This document shows positions 1 through 12,239 of a stretch of 64,000 bases of DNA, in pieces. The position numbers were made by a program, and so were the translations under genes. The DNA is from Prunus persica. Taxonomy: Eukaryota; Streptophyta; Magnoliopsida; Rosales; Rosaceae. The DNA is taken from positions 3,051,972-3,115,971 of the forward strand of contig NC_034009.1 of the NCBI RefSeq assembly GCF_000346465.2. The letters are read 5' to 3'. Position 1 is the first letter of the stretch. The number at the start of each line of letters is the position of its first letter. The notes under the pieces are model-generated. The model did not search any database. It saw nothing but the letters and a program-made list of their open reading frames with translations, and had not been told where the DNA came from.

Positions 1-2236
1 GCCATTTATGAAAGTTCCTTTTAAGTGATGCAGATTATATATGGGAACAACTTAATTGATTGGTGTGATAAAAATAACTGTAATCAATCTCCTCATGGAT
101 CTTCTATAATTTGACACCACCAGGATCCCACGATGGGAAAACATTACTAATTTTGTTGCTATTCATCACTCATAATCCCAGTCCCGCTCTCACCTAAGGA
201 CTGCTCATAATACATATATTCTTGTAAAATAAGGAAAAATGGAGCACTCATGCGACTGGTCTATTTCAACTTTATTAAGAGATGGTTTACAATGTGGTCG
301 AATAATGTGATTTCCTTAGCACGACTTTTTTAGTAAATCCAAGTATACGAATTTGTTCGCTAAATAATGTCCTAGTGTTTTATTAATTATTTAAATCTTA
401 GCTCATTTTGAACATTATTATTTCCAACAGATAGGATATTAACATGTGTTGGAACACATTTTTTTGAGTAAATTTAACGAAATAAATATGGATGCCGTAT
501 CATCAAATCAAATGGAACTTATAATTGTGTAAGATTAGGGCAGAACAAACGTCCATTTGATTTAAAGAAATTCATGGCGGAAGGGGCCATATTTTCTTTC
601 CCACACTGATATAGACTTTGGTTATACCAGCACAAGAGTCCCCATTGCCATCCAAATCATGCACGCATATGGTTGTTCTCAAGAGCACAGTTCATACTAG
701 TACAATTAGGTGATCAAGTTATCCATGCATCGTTGAACGATACACATTAAAATCGAACCAATTTCCTGTCAAGCAACTGAACATACATGTAATATATTCT
801 CTTTCATTAAAAAAGTTTTTCCGTTTAGCGATTCCGTTAATCTTGAATATTAACCAAATATATTATTTTTATTTAAATATGTAGTTTAATTAACAGTTTA
901 ATAACATAACATGCTAGATATATAATAAAAAGAGAATGAGCAGAAAGCTAGGGCACTTGTATATTATATAAGCAAACTATGTACTCCATATATCATCCAC
1001 ATAAAATGGATGGATAAAAATGATAGGAAGTGGTACCTTTTTAAGGCTTTAAGTATCAAAGAATTTGAGGGCTACCCTACAACTTAGTGACGCTACACCC
1101 CTCACTCATATCTGCATTAAGAAAACTCATAGTGGGAGGGGGTAGAAAAACTTGCATGAAACACGGATAGTATTGCTTTGCTATTCTCAATCAATCACAT
1201 ACTAACATATAAAAAAATGATCAATAATAACAAAATAATATTATCCTATTTCATGTAAGTGTGGAAATCGTCTTGCGTTTAAGTGGAAAACAGTATGAGA
1301 TGCATAATATGTTATGACTAACAAGAAAAGCGAAAACCATTAAGTTTTTATTTGATGTTAGTGGCAGGATATAGGTGAAGATAAATGGAGACGACACAAA
1401 ACACTACCGCCAAGCCAATCAAACAAAAGAAAGGTCACTCGATGAATGGTTTTGTCAACTTATTTAGTAAGAGCTGAGTGCACAGATCAGATTTAAATAA
1501 TGCCAAAAACTCCAACTTACGCCAAGCATTGGTCCATGGTTGGAGCTTGGAAAGTTGAAAAGTTCTGCAAATAATTGATGTGAAATCGGATGTGCTGATG
1601 TCATGGGGAATTTTATATGATAAAAATATATTTATAACGAGTCTCATTCTTCTATAGGATCATAATTTTAGTGTGTGATATGCTGGAACCCCATTATGGA
1701 TTTCCACAGTGTACGCACTATAATAATTTAGATCATGCATAGAAAGGTGATGAATTGAATTGAATGAATCTCTGTCTGTCCTGCCAAATAAGTCAAAGGC
1801 TCGATGGCATTGATATATTTGGACGTAACTTATGCGGTGTGAGCGCTTAAATAATTTCAACAACACGTAAGTTGAACGTGAAGTCTTTTTTAATTAAGTA
1901 AAGACAAATATCATTAGATTAAAAGCTAGTTAATTAGTAATTTTTTTTTATTCTAATTTTAATTTAATCCTTATTTCTCTTTTTAATATTAAAAGAAATT
2001 TCAAGAACTCCATTTTCCACTTTATCAAATAAAAAAAGTGTAAATTTTTCGTTACCCGTCGGCCGAGATTGTAAGCTCAATAGCTTCATTTTTGTTTTGA
2101 TATAGGTCCAAGGCCCAATTGGTTGTTCCAGTCCAACCCACTTTTTCCAAGTCACAAGATTGAGTCCTTTCAAGCGCCATAATAAAATGGGCAACCCAAT
2201 CCAACTTGATAGGCTTTGGAACCTTCATCAAGTCCT
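1..2236. other. AT-rich intergenic DNA, no gene recognised
   Basis: I see no open frame with recognisable protein similarity on either strand. The longest frames are 60-76 codons, lack motifs and look like chance ORFs. No RNA gene or terminal-repeat element was recognised. Confidence 0.5.
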
Positions 2237-2647
2237 ATAGGGCTCGTTTGGTACGTCGGATTGTACTGACTAATTTTCGTCGGATATTATTAATTTGTTC
2301 CGGAGAGTACTGACTACTTATCCATAATATTATAAGGCGTTTGGTGCTGTTCCGGATAAATAGTCTGACTAAGTTATACTGTGTTTGGTGATGTTCCGGA
2401 TAACATCAGATCAGACTATTTTTAAAATAAAAAACATTTCTTTGATAATTTTAATGGAAATTGAGATTCAAATTACACGAATTTTTTTTGGTAAGATTCA
2501 TATGACAAGATTTGTTTTTCAATTGTTTTTGCCAATATTTTTTTTCTTCATATAACTCATTATCATAATTGTAGTATCTCATAAAAATTCCAACATACTC
2601 GCATACGTTAATAAAAACAGTACCAAATAATGTATAATTCAAAGTGA

Positions 2648-3052
2648 TCACATATTAAGGTGATAAGAGCAAAAGGGAAAGTTGTTCATAAACCAAACTA
2701 CATCAAAGAGTGAATCACAGCTCCCTTGCCCCAAGTAAGAGAAGAACAAATTTCTCATAGCACCATCCAATGTCAAGAATGTTCTCTCATCACTTGCTTT
2801 CTCCAAAATTAGCCGTAGTGCCTTAATTTGGTCATTAATAGACAAGTCCATCTTTGCCAATTCAGCAACAATGTCAGGTCTTGGTTCTGATCCTTTCACC
2901 AAAATATTAGTTATAGTTTTCAATTGGTCAATAGACTCAAAAATCATCTCACCAAATGCTTTAGCCATTTCCTTTTGATTATCAGTATCTACATTTCGTT
3001 TGTGGTGTCGACTGCTTGAGCTAGCTGAGTTTTGTTGATTTGATATTGGCAA
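2648..3052 (-). pseudogene. MYB/SANT-like protein fragment (Harbinger ORF1 type)
   Basis: A 134-codon frame inside the Harbinger element. It has a Ser/Asn-rich start, a basic patch (SRHHKRN), a helical middle, and a C-terminal block (VAELAKMDLSINDQIKALRL, then TLDGAMRNLFF). This resembles the C-terminal part of plant MYB/SANT-like proteins encoded next to Harbinger transposases, which help the transposase reach DNA. The N-terminal SANT domain is absent, and acidic codons upstream (about 3085-3120) suggest the original frame was longer. The last residues read into non-homologous sequence. I treat it as a decayed transposon gene, not a host gene. Confidence 0.55.
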
Positions 3053-3723
3053 AGAGGCAGAATGATCTGGTTCAACCTCAACTTCCTCATCATCATCATT
3101 GACATCAATGTTGGTTTTTATAATTAAAGAGAGCCTCCTCTTACTTTTTTTTTTTTTGGTGTGGGTTGAAATCTGATCTCATTAAAGAAACCCAGAAAAA
3201 ATAGATTACAAAGCAAGTCACAAAAACCAGGTAGAGGCACCTAGACCTCAAAATCAAAGCTAGAACCAAGCTTCTCACCCAGACCAGTTCAAAACTAAAT
3301 AAAAACAAAATACATAAGATAACATAAAACAAGGAATTCGGACAGCACCACCCATAACCAATCAACAATGTCCCAAACGCAAGACCAAACCCACTATAGA
3401 AGAAATCGTAATCAAAGGTACCAAAGGAAAATGGTGATGACTCAATTGCTGTTGCTGCTACTGTTGTGAAGTTTGTGTATTCATTTAAATGGTTTAATTT
3501 GCTTCGGTAATAGGATTGTGCAATTCATTCATTAAGCCCATGTCCAATGTTTCTCATTTGTAAAATAGGTCCTTTTACGATTTAGCTTTCATTCATGTAA
3601 GTAAGCATAACCTAATTTCAAAAACGAAAAATACATAACCTAATTCCACAAAAATTTAATAAAAAAATTGAAATATATAAAGAATAGAGAAGAAGCAAGA
3701 AGAAGCATATTGGAGAGAGTATG

Positions 3724-3726
3724 AGA

Positions 3727-3778
<52 letters not shown>
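3724..3778. repeat. (GA)n microsatellite
   Basis: Near-perfect GA dinucleotide run broken once by a T, close to the right end of the Harbinger element. Confidence 0.95.
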
Positions 3779-3782
<4 letters not shown>

Positions 3783-4105
3783 GAGTGAGAGTGAGAGATG
3801 GATAGCTGGAGAAGAGTGAAGAAAATAACCTTTGGAGAAGATAGCAGAAAAAAACCCTAGGGAGAAGAAGAAGAAAAGAGCATTTGATTTTTTTTCGTAG
3901 AACGCGTGCTTAGCCGTATAATTAAGCGTGTATTATCTAAACCGGACTGTGTGGATTGTATTAGTTAGTTAGGTAAGGAGAGTATTAAAAGCTCAACCCG
4001 TATAAAATAGTCGGGTAATTAAATAATACAAGTTGACACCAAACACCTGACATAGACTATTTACTCCTATCCAGAGTCTAATACGGTATACCAAACGAGC
4101 CCATA

Positions 4106-4614
4106 GGGCGGTGCGGATGAAGTGTTTTTTTTTTTTAATCCATTCAGTTACCGGATAAGAGTGTTGTCCCTTAACTTCGAAGCCCATTGTTCTTTTTAAT
4201 GATTTATTTTTATCTTTTTCGTTAAGATTTTTTCTTCATTTTATCCTCTATGGTCCTTAACCAGTGTATTCTCTTGGAGGGTTTCTTTATGGATTGATTC
4301 TTCATTTTATACATATAGTCATGCTATTAATCAAATAATTAGCAACACGTAAACACCTAATATAAAAAAATTTATTAAATTATAATATCATATATAATAT
4401 AGTGCTTACGAAATTTAATATCAAGATGAATCCAAGCTCTCAATCTCCTCCAATTGCATCTCTCTTTCTCTCTCTCTTCTTATTCTTATGCAAGATACTC
4501 CCATCCGCATGCATGTGGACTCCATTTTGGAATTCTCAAATAATTCTTGCTTGAAAGGAATTAACATCTATTCCTATTTATAGTACGAATGAGAGTTGGG
4601 CTAAAGATGAGAGG
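4106..4614. other. Spacer, degraded PCR-module flank
   Basis: No gene. The stretch around 4400-4550 (CT-rich, with a phrase close to GCTCTCAATCTCCTCCAAT) resembles module-flanking DNA at about 45.05-45.24 and 53.0-53.2 kb, so it is probably an old copy of the same intergenic segment. Confidence 0.4.
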
Positions 4615-4617
4615 TAA

Positions 4618-5014
4618 GGTCATCTCCAGTTATGAGTTATATCCCAAATATAGCCCTAAATTAATGCAAAATTCATTTATAGTTATGGGTTAAATAAAAT
4701 TTTGGCCAAATTTGAAGGGCCACATTTGGCCCGGATTTGGCCCTTTAGCCCTCCAACCGGGCCAAATGTAGTCCAGCTTTGGCCTAGGCCAAATTTATAT
4801 GGGCTCCATCCATTTGCTTTTCAACAACCAATCATTAAAGCACTCTCCACTCCCCTTTCTAAAAATAATAAAATATGAAGGACCCTAAAATATAGCCCTA
4901 CATGGCTGGAGATGGAAAAATTTAACCCAGCACTATTCTATAAAAAAAATTAATGTTTTGGGGGACTAAATTTTTAGCTTTGGACTACATTTAGCCCTAT
5001 GATTGGAGATGGCC
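4618..5014. mobile_element. Tourist-like MITE
   Basis: A 397-bp non-coding element with inverted termini (GGTCATCTCCAGTTATG at the left; the right end reads GGCCATCTCCAATCATAG in reverse complement). It is flanked by a TAA direct repeat (4615-4617 and 5015-5017). A 3-bp TAA/TTA duplication is the signature of Tourist-type MITEs mobilised by PIF/Harbinger transposases. Confidence 0.75.
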
Positions 5015-5324
5015 TAATGTCGGCATAATATATAGCATGCGTTGTCAATTAGCATGTGATTATGAAGGAAATGCTGCCAGCTACAGGAAATGGTAGCATG
5101 ATGTGTCTCATGCAATTAAAGTGGTTATTATTAGCATTTATCTATACACGTGAGATTTATTCCCCCTCTCTTATTATTACATGTAAAGTAAAAATTTGAG
5201 TCCCTTACTTGTTAATGTCAGGACGACTTGTTGTGAGAGACTGGTTGCATATAACAATTTCAAGGAGGATAATTGTTTTCTATACTAAGTGACGGACTTT
5301 CAAAGAGGATATTTGTTTCTATAA

Positions 5325-5723
5325 ATGCATCGAGGCCAAGTGTACGGGCTGTTATATTTGATTCATTTCCAGTGGTTGTACACTTGTACTCGTGCATTTA
5401 TAGAAAGAAATTACGCCAAAACCAAAAGTTTTATTTGCCGAAGGAGCCCTGGTCGGATTGTTGTGTTCATTTCTGCTGCGAACGTTGTGCTCTCTGTCAA
5501 GAACATTCTCAGCTCCAATCTAGAGGCTTCGACCCTTCGAGAGCTTCTAATCTAGCACAATCATCAAGTTATTATGAGCCTTAATTATCAATTTTATATC
5601 ATTATCATCAACATCATTTGGTCCTAATTACAGTTAACGCTTTTATTTTGTTTTTGTATGTAAAATTTAGGTTGGATCATTGGGCCACCAACTTCTGCTC
5701 CACAGGTATCCATGCACAAGTGA
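5325..5723 (+). pseudogene. PCR (PLAC8-type) relic A, exons 3-4
   Basis: Exon 3 homology ([14 protein letters not shown], then in another frame [23 protein letters not shown] and SRGFDPS) requires a frameshift near 5390. Exon 4 (5671-5723) reads GWIIGPPTSAPQVSMHK then stop and follows a TTTAG acceptor. Exons 1 and 2 are gone, although a trace of the intron 2 phrase about a GTGAGAGA tract remains upstream. The C-terminus MHK, rather than MTK or MFK, groups this relic with those at 44.7, 49.1, 52.6 and 63.2 kb. A Copia element begins shortly downstream. It is a dead copy of the family described under the intact genes. Confidence 0.8.
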
Positions 5724-5969
5724 TCTTGAATATACATACTTTGGCAGACAAAGGTCCCGTTAGCAATTTTTTTGTTTGTTTAATTACTCAGTTAACAAAG
5801 GCCCTGTTAACAATTATTAGCACAAACAATCATAAAGTGTCACCCCCCGAACTCGGGGTACGATTAATTGAACTATGAACTAGTGTGTCTTTTTTTAACA
5901 AAAAAATAATAGCAATAGTCTAAACTACAAGGAGATGGGGGTTTCACACACACACACACACACACTAAC

Positions 5970-8650
5970 CTCTTATATCTCTCCTTCTTGGTAGGAACTT
6001 GATCAGGATTGATTGCAAAGTAATGATTCTGCACAATAGGGGTTTTGGCTGGTGCATACCCTAACATACCAGTTTCTGTCAACATGTCTAGAACAAACTT
6101 CCTTAAAGATAGACAAATACTAGTAGGAGAGCGAGTTACTTCAACTCCCAGAAAATACTTCAAAGCCCCCAAGTCCTTCATCTCAAACTTTGAGGCTAAG
6201 CACTTCTGTAATTTATCCATTTCAACAATATCATCACCAGTAACTACCATATCATTGCTATAGATTATCAGCAAAGTAATATTACCATCCATACGTTGGA
6301 TAAATAGGGTATGATATGAGTTACCTTGATGATATCCATACTTCTTCATTGCTTTAGTGAACCTTCTAAACCATGCTCGACGGAGACTGCTTCAATCCAT
6401 AAAGGGCCTTTCGAAGCCTACACATCTTCCCACTGTTATTAGACAACCCATAGCTAGGTGGTATGTCATGTACACTACTTCTTCTAGATCTCCATGCAGA
6501 AAGACATTCTTCACATCGAATTTTTGAGAGGCGAATCTAAATTTGCTGCTAAGGACAATAAAACTCTCACCATATTCATTTTTACCATCGGTGCAAACAT
6601 ATGTGATAATCAACTCCATACGTCTGCGTATACCTTTTGGCCACAAGTCTCGCTTTATATCTGTCTATTGTGCCATCAGCTTTGTGCTGAATTGTGTACA
6701 CCCATCAACATCCAACATGTTTCTTTCCATCAAGTTACAGAACTATCTTCCATGTTCCATTCTTTTGTAAGGCCTCCATCTCCACACTCATTGCTTTCAC
6801 CCATTTTGAGCTTGCAAAGCTTCTTGCAATCAATTAGGAATTTTAATTCCTTCCATCTGATCGACAAATGTTTAGGTTGAGGTGACAATCTGTGTGTGGA
6901 GACATAATTAGCAACGACATATTTCACTTTGCCTTCTAGTGAGAATCTGTCGTGTGGTATTTCCTTGTTTTCTCGAACATGTAATTTCTTCACAATTTCA
7001 ACAATATTTTGAGAAGCACTAGGATCTAAAAGACTTACCTTAGGGGTGTTTAGTGGAACATGAGAAGGTGTGGTCGAGAAAGGGGGGTCGCTGCCCTCCA
7101 GTTCAGGATCAGTGATGTTTAATTCGGCTGGACTGTTCGGCTTGGTTAGATTGTTCGACTCGACTAGATTGATTGGCAGCCTGCTTCCAGTACTTGCTTG
7201 ACTCGCTCGGTTGAGTTAAGTGGCACGGGTTCCAACGCACTATTTGTGCTTCTTTCCCCTGTATTTCTATCTCAAACCAATTATGTGCTTCTTTTATTGT
7301 ATTCTCCCCCTGAAGGACATGATTGGGCACATCTGACACATCTGACAGAAAAAACATCTTGTCCTCCACAAACATAACATCCATGATAACATAAAAGCGG
7401 CGACTAGAGGCGTGGTAAAACCGGTAACCCTTTTGTTGAGGTGCAAAACCCACAAAGACACATCGGAGGGCACACAAATCCAACTTGGTCCCGTGAGATT
7501 TATTGACATGGACATACGCCATATAACCAAAAAAGAGTGTGAGATTAAGATGGTAACAAACAGGAACATGAGCTGCCAATGCCTGAAGTGGTGTTTTAAA
7601 ACCCAAAATACGTGAAGGCATACGATTAAGAAGGTAGATAACATACTGAATAGTTGTGGTCCAAAGGGTTTGGGGAACATGCCCCCAAGGAGAGCTCAGG
7701 TAGTTTAAAAAATACGACGATTTTTGCGTTCAACCACACTATTATGTTCTACAGTTTGCGGACACGTAGTTTCATAGAGAATGCCTTTTCAATGAAGAAG
7801 TTTGCGAGTGCGTGGTTAACAAATTCCCCTCCATTATTTGAACGAACAACTTTCATCGAACAAGAATATTAAGTTTGAATCTTCTGGTAAAAACAATTAT
7901 CAATGAAGATTACAAACCACCGAACACCAAAGACAATAGTAATTGGAGATAGACCCCAAACATCTGAATGGATTAAATCAAAAGGAGATATGCTTTTATT
8001 CAAACTAGGTGGATAAAAAGTTTGGTGACTTTTTGCAAGAATACAAAGTCTCGTACTGAAATCAGAAATTTTTACTCTACTAAATAAAGATGGAATCAAA
8101 GACCACAAATAACCAAAGGAAACATGACCCAACCGCCGATGCCATAACCAAATCTTCTTATGCTTCTCACTCACAACGCCTCGAACCTGATGCAATGTCA
8201 TCCATATAGTAAAGCCCCCCTATCTTAGTACCACCTCCAATGATCCTTCTAGTATGAACATCCTGAAGCAAACAAAAGAAATAGAACATGAGCACGAAAA
8301 AATCAAACTGTTCGGTAACTTGCCTAACAAATAATAATTTATGGGACAGAGCATGAACAAGTAAAGTTTTATGTAAACAGAGAGTAGGAGTAAGAGTGAT
8401 GGAACCAGCCTCAGTGACTGAGTTAGATTCGCGATTGGTAGTAACCACACTTGTTTTGGTAGGAGCAGTCATAGAATATGAAAAAAGGATTTATCATAGG
8501 TGATATGATCAGTAGCACCCGAATCGATAATCCAACCTGTATCTCGTTGGTCGGAAAGTACCAAAACTTTTCCCTGGTTACATTCTCAGTCAGCGAGCTC
8601 TGGAATGGATAACTGAGAGAGAATAGTAAGAGAATCATCAACTGAAGGTA
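5970..8650 (-). pseudogene. Copia-1 pol fragments (PR, INT, RT)
   Basis: Broken frames in order: GAG-pre-integrase (LWHRRLGHVSFGYL, about 8150-8110), integrase core start (DLIHSDVWG, about 7960), the integrase C-terminal region (LDLCALRCVFVGFAPQQKGY, about 7470), RT ([14 protein letters not shown], about 6500) and a late RT block (MKDLGALKYFLGVEV, about 6170). The catalytic YVDD-type box is altered to YSND, and the integrase acidic triad is not continuous. Many stops and frameshifts are present. The frame stops before RNase H. Confidence 0.75.
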
Positions 8651-8699
8651 GAGCCAGCCACCGGGCTAACAGAAGACAGGCAGGCAGAGGCAACAACAG

Positions 8700-9621
8700 C
8701 TACATGCTCCCGCCATTCTTTTTCCTCTTGTGCACCATCTTTTGTTGCTTCTGGCTTTCTAGGAACCACTCTGAAAACCCATTCTTATGAAAACACATGA
8801 CCTCTGTATGACAGTTCCCATTACAGTAAGTGCAATGCATGTTTTCTTTTTGCTCAGGGGTTGGTCGGGGAAAAGAAAAACTAGCAACAGGGGCTTTGGA
8901 AATCATGACAGCAGAGGATTCAGTCTTTCCATCCTTTTTGGGCATCGTCTCTCGGCATTGGGCCTCTTTATGAACAAAAGCAAACGACTCCTCTAATTTT
9001 GGCAATAGACTCAACCTCAACAAATCTCCTCTAATTTTATCAAACTCATCATCTAGACTAGTAAGAAAATCATAAATACGGTCTTTTTGTATCTCGGCAC
9101 GTCGAATCTTCACATCATCAAGGCACTTCATGTTGATTGGTCGACGACGGTCTAGTTCCGACCAAACGCTCTTGAGCTCAGCAAAGTAAGATGCAATGTC
9201 GCGACCTCCTTGAGTAATACGGGTTTGTTTACATCGTAATTCATAAATCTGCGACTCATCAGTTGCGTCATAATACATATAGGCTATACTCTCCCAAACA
9301 TCTTTAGCTGTTGGTAGATCTAAGAACAAGTATACTAAATCAGGTTTCATGGTTTTTATCAACCATCCTTTAACAATGGAGTCCTTAATACACCACGAAT
9401 CAAAGCCACTTCCCTGTCAGATAACCTATTTTTCCCTGGCTTGACATATGAAGCAACATTATCTTCAACCAAGTACTATAGTTCTTTCCATTCAATCGTA
9501 TAGTAAATGAGGCAGCGAAAGTATCATTAAGAACTGTAACAATTGGTTGCGTCATGGCCTGATTGTTGAGGGTTTTTGAAGGACTGAATTTTGCGGCTGC
9601 GGTGGGGTTGTCTAGAGCCAT
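8700..9621 (-). pseudogene. Copia-1 gag
   Basis: Gag begins at 9621 (start MALDNPTAAAKF, then a typical FTIRLNGKNYSTW block) and continues after stops/frameshift near 9400-9360 as a 220-codon frame. The middle carries the conserved gag stretch DVWESIAYMYYD and LKSVWSELD. A zinc-knuckle-like CTYCNGNCHTEVMCF with the usual FSEWF tail follows near 8770-8830. Gag packages element RNA into virus-like particles. At least one break makes it non-functional. Confidence 0.75.
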
Positions 9622-9983
9622 GCAGGAGAGAGAACAAGTTTGGATGGATTGGTGTTGTAGGAATCTTTTGCCGCACTAGGTTTGTGACGACAAGGGCTTA
9701 GCCGTTGTTTTGCAGCAGCTAAGGTTTATGTTTTTTTAAGAGACCGAGATTAACCAGCTCTAATACCAACTCAAACTAAACACAGGATTGAATAATTGTA
9801 ATTGATATTATATTTCTCCAAAAGGAAGATAAATAAACAAGTACAAGTTGACTTTTCCTACAAGGAAAAATAATTAGCTAATTATAAGAGATTCTAACTA
9901 GATAATGATTCTAATTGGGTAACATGAATTACATCAAAAAATCAGGAATCACTAGATCCCTGAATTATGGCTCATGCCAACGT

Positions 9984-10200
9984 AAACCTCTAGATTCAGT
10001 TTTCAGATTGATGAGTGAAATCTTCTCTTTACTCCTTCGTTTATGTATGAATTCCAACCAATCAAGTCAATTTCAAGTGACATGTTAGCTTTGTCGTTTT
10101 ATGACCACCTCAATTACTTGTTCAATGAAATAATTGCATATAAGTCAGTCGTCCCCAATAATTTCACCGAAGAAGACAATAGAGCTATACGAATGCAATG
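9984..10200 (-). other. Orphan 5' flank of a lost NLR gene
   Basis: This stretch closely matches the sequence immediately upstream of the intact NLR start (28100-28290). Shared phrases include CCTCTAGATTCA, TTTCAGATTGAT, CTATGTATGAATTCCA-like and TTAGCTTTGTCGTTT. No NLR coding sequence remains beside it; Copia-1 takes its place. It is best read as the promoter/5' leader region of a deleted NLR from the first module. Confidence 0.7.
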
Positions 10201-10419
10201 CAGGTTGTATTTAGAATTATAAAGAAAATGTGTTTTTCCATCTTCTAATAGAGATGAAAATTCCTCCAGTGTGCAAAAGAAAAGTTTCTATTCCATGGTG
10301 ATCCTTGTTTCTGGCCCCTGATCTGAATAATTCTTTAACTGAAAAGATTATATTCTATGGTGATCCTTCCATCTCTCTTTCACTTTGTCTTTTTCACATT
10401 TCTTTTCTTCTCTCTCTCT

Positions 10420-10634
10420 CTTAGAGCCCTTCCATCGGTTGCCCCCAGCCAGGGTAGAACTCGGGCCAGCTCACAGGCAAAACCAGCCCAAGCTCGAGCC
10501 TGAAGGCAGCTAACGCCAATGCCTGTGTTAAAATTTTTTTTACTGTTGGCGCGTGCTAACGTGAAAAAAAAAAATTTGAATTTACATGTGCTGACGCTAG
10601 GTTGGCATCAGCCCTAACGTCCGCCAACAGTAAC
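10420..10634. repeat. Left part of a fold-back element split by hAT
   Basis: Begins TTAGAGCCCTTCCATCGG and contains inverted GC-rich arms separated by an AAAATTTTTTTTACTG-type loop. Uninterrupted copies occur at about 45264-45560 and 53224-53540, and the small right-hand remainder follows the hAT element at 11587. It is non-coding and probably an old MITE. Confidence 0.55.
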
Positions 10635-11578
10635 AATGGCGAAGCCAGGATTTCATGTGTGTGTGCGTCTCTTACAAATTATAAAGAATCAAAAGTTCGA
10701 ACTCACAATACATACGAAAAATAGTATATATATATATATATACACACATGTAAAGAATTATATTGCTTATTGGTTGCAATCATAATTGTCCTCGACAAAG
10801 GGATAGGCAAATACATTTTAAGTAAGAAAAATTGTCAGTAATAGACAAAGAGTAGCGATTTAGCAAATATTTTTAAAGCTTTTTCCCCCATTAAACCCGA
10901 TAGAAAGAAAAAAAATCAAAATTTCACAAACTAAAAAAAAAATATAGGTCCCTTCATGCATTCATATTATATATGAAAAAAATATTTTATGTAAAAATAT
11001 TGACTAAGTATGAAAAATGGTTTTTCAAAATAATCATTTTCTCAAGATAATTTTTGGCGGCTTTTACTCCTTACACATCAAATAAGAAAACTTGATTTTA
11101 TGGGATTTTAGTATAAAGTATATATTGATTTAATGAGCCATCATTTTTAGCCTAAATCGTATTTTGCATTAAAACTGATTTTTCATATTTTGATTCGGTG
11201 GGAATTTAATTTTCTAGTATTTTTATTTGAATTCAAATAGGGGGTACTTCCTTATGTACATTGTAAACTTAAGTAAATTGAGCAATATAAAAAATAAATG
11301 ACAGTAAAAGGAAAAAGAGATTTACTTAAATACTGAAAATTGAAATAAGATAATCTGTATACCTGGAGTGCACTACCACCAACTGAGCAAAATGGTAATT
11401 TAAAGCACCTCCTTGTGCCTTAATAGATCCGCAACAACATATGTAGATACATATCAAATCGTAAAGCATTTGAAATAATATACATATAAAAATACATAAC
11501 AATATATTATTTTTAAAATATAAAAAAACTTAAGTAAGGGCCCAGGACTACATTAATCCCAATGTGGCTCTGCCCCTG
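10635..11578. mobile_element. Non-autonomous hAT-like element
   Basis: The ends are imperfect inverted repeats: CAATGGCGAAGCCA at the left and CAGGGGCAGAGCCA as the reverse complement of the right. The flanks are near-identical 8-bp repeats, ACAGTAAC (10627-10634) and ACAGTAGC (11579-11586). The undisturbed site exists at about 45550 and 53510, where the flanks are joined, which supports an 8-bp hAT-type target duplication. The 0.94-kb interior is AT-rich and has no transposase. Confidence 0.8.
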
Positions 11579-11586
11579 ACAGTAGC

Positions 11587-12095
11587 ACACCACATATGGC
11601 GCATTCTGGTCGCTCCGATTGTCTTAAAGAACTATCATAGAATATGAACGTAAGGCTGCTAGCTATAAGCAGGGGATGACAATTGACAACTCAATAGGTG
11701 ACAGTGCTTCTAGGTTGACTATAGGAAAGTGACGTGTCCAACAATAGCATGATGAAAGTTGATTACTACAACTCTTAAACTTAGCATTTAGTTTTGCATG
11801 CAGGAGGTGACGAGAGATATCAAACAAGAAAATATTAATTATTACAAAAGGCAAATATATTTATATGTTACGGGCAAAGATAATTATTATTAAATATATA
11901 TAATCAATTAAAACATATAACTAAATATATAGTAAAATATTAATTTCCCAAAATATTAATATATTTTTGAAAATACAGGGCTTCACACGTGCATCATTAT
12001 ATTTAAGATTTTGGAGATTGTATCACCAAACAATTGTATACTTCCAATCCCATGTGGATCGAGCTTTTGCTTTTGTACACCTTGACTATATAAAT
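11587..12095. other. Module intergenic DNA
   Basis: No gene. Homologous by eye to 45556-46030 and 53520-53990 (shared phrases such as GACAATTGACAAC and CCATGTGGATCGAGCTTTTG). It is common spacer of the PCR/NLR module. Confidence 0.6.
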
Positions 12096-12239
12096 TAGTT
12101 AAATACCCATTTCTAAACATACTTTTATAAAGAAACCCTATACCATTCAATATATATAAACACATCCAAAATAAACCTAAAAATTGACAGTTGTCGATTT
12201 TTTAAACTCAATAGCTATGTTGGATTACTGTTTTGCCAT

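Larger units (their letters stand above)
2240..4102. mobile_element. Internally deleted PIF/Harbinger DNA transposon
   Basis: The ends are inverted copies of GGGCTCGTTTGGTA, at 2240 on the + strand and as its reverse complement ending at 4102. They are flanked by a 3-bp direct repeat ATA (2237-2239 and 4103-4105). Short G-rich termini with a 3-bp target duplication are typical of the PIF/Harbinger superfamily. The interior holds a fragment of the MYB/SANT-like accessory protein on the - strand but no recognisable DDE transposase, so the element is non-autonomous. A poly-T tract near 3145-3160 and a GA microsatellite near the right end suggest later insertions. Confidence 0.75.
5880..9970 (-). 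mobile_element. Degenerate Ty1/Copia retrotransposon (Copia-1)
   Basis: On the - strand the order is gag, protease/GAG-pre-integrase, integrase, reverse transcriptase, which is the Copia order. A primer-binding-type sequence (TTGGTATTAGAGC on the - strand, about 9758-9770) sits just upstream of gag and resembles the usual initiator-Met tRNA site. The LTR on that side would be about 9775-9970. RNase H and the other LTR are missing; the coding trace ends at an (AC)n tract near 5950-5965. The element lies exactly where the NLR of this module should be: PCR relic A is on one side and an NLR-type 5' flank on the other. Confidence 0.7.

Noticed and set aside
1435..2194. Short - strand frames of 68-76 codons
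   Set aside because: No motif, poor composition, no homologue recognised; treated as chance ORFs.
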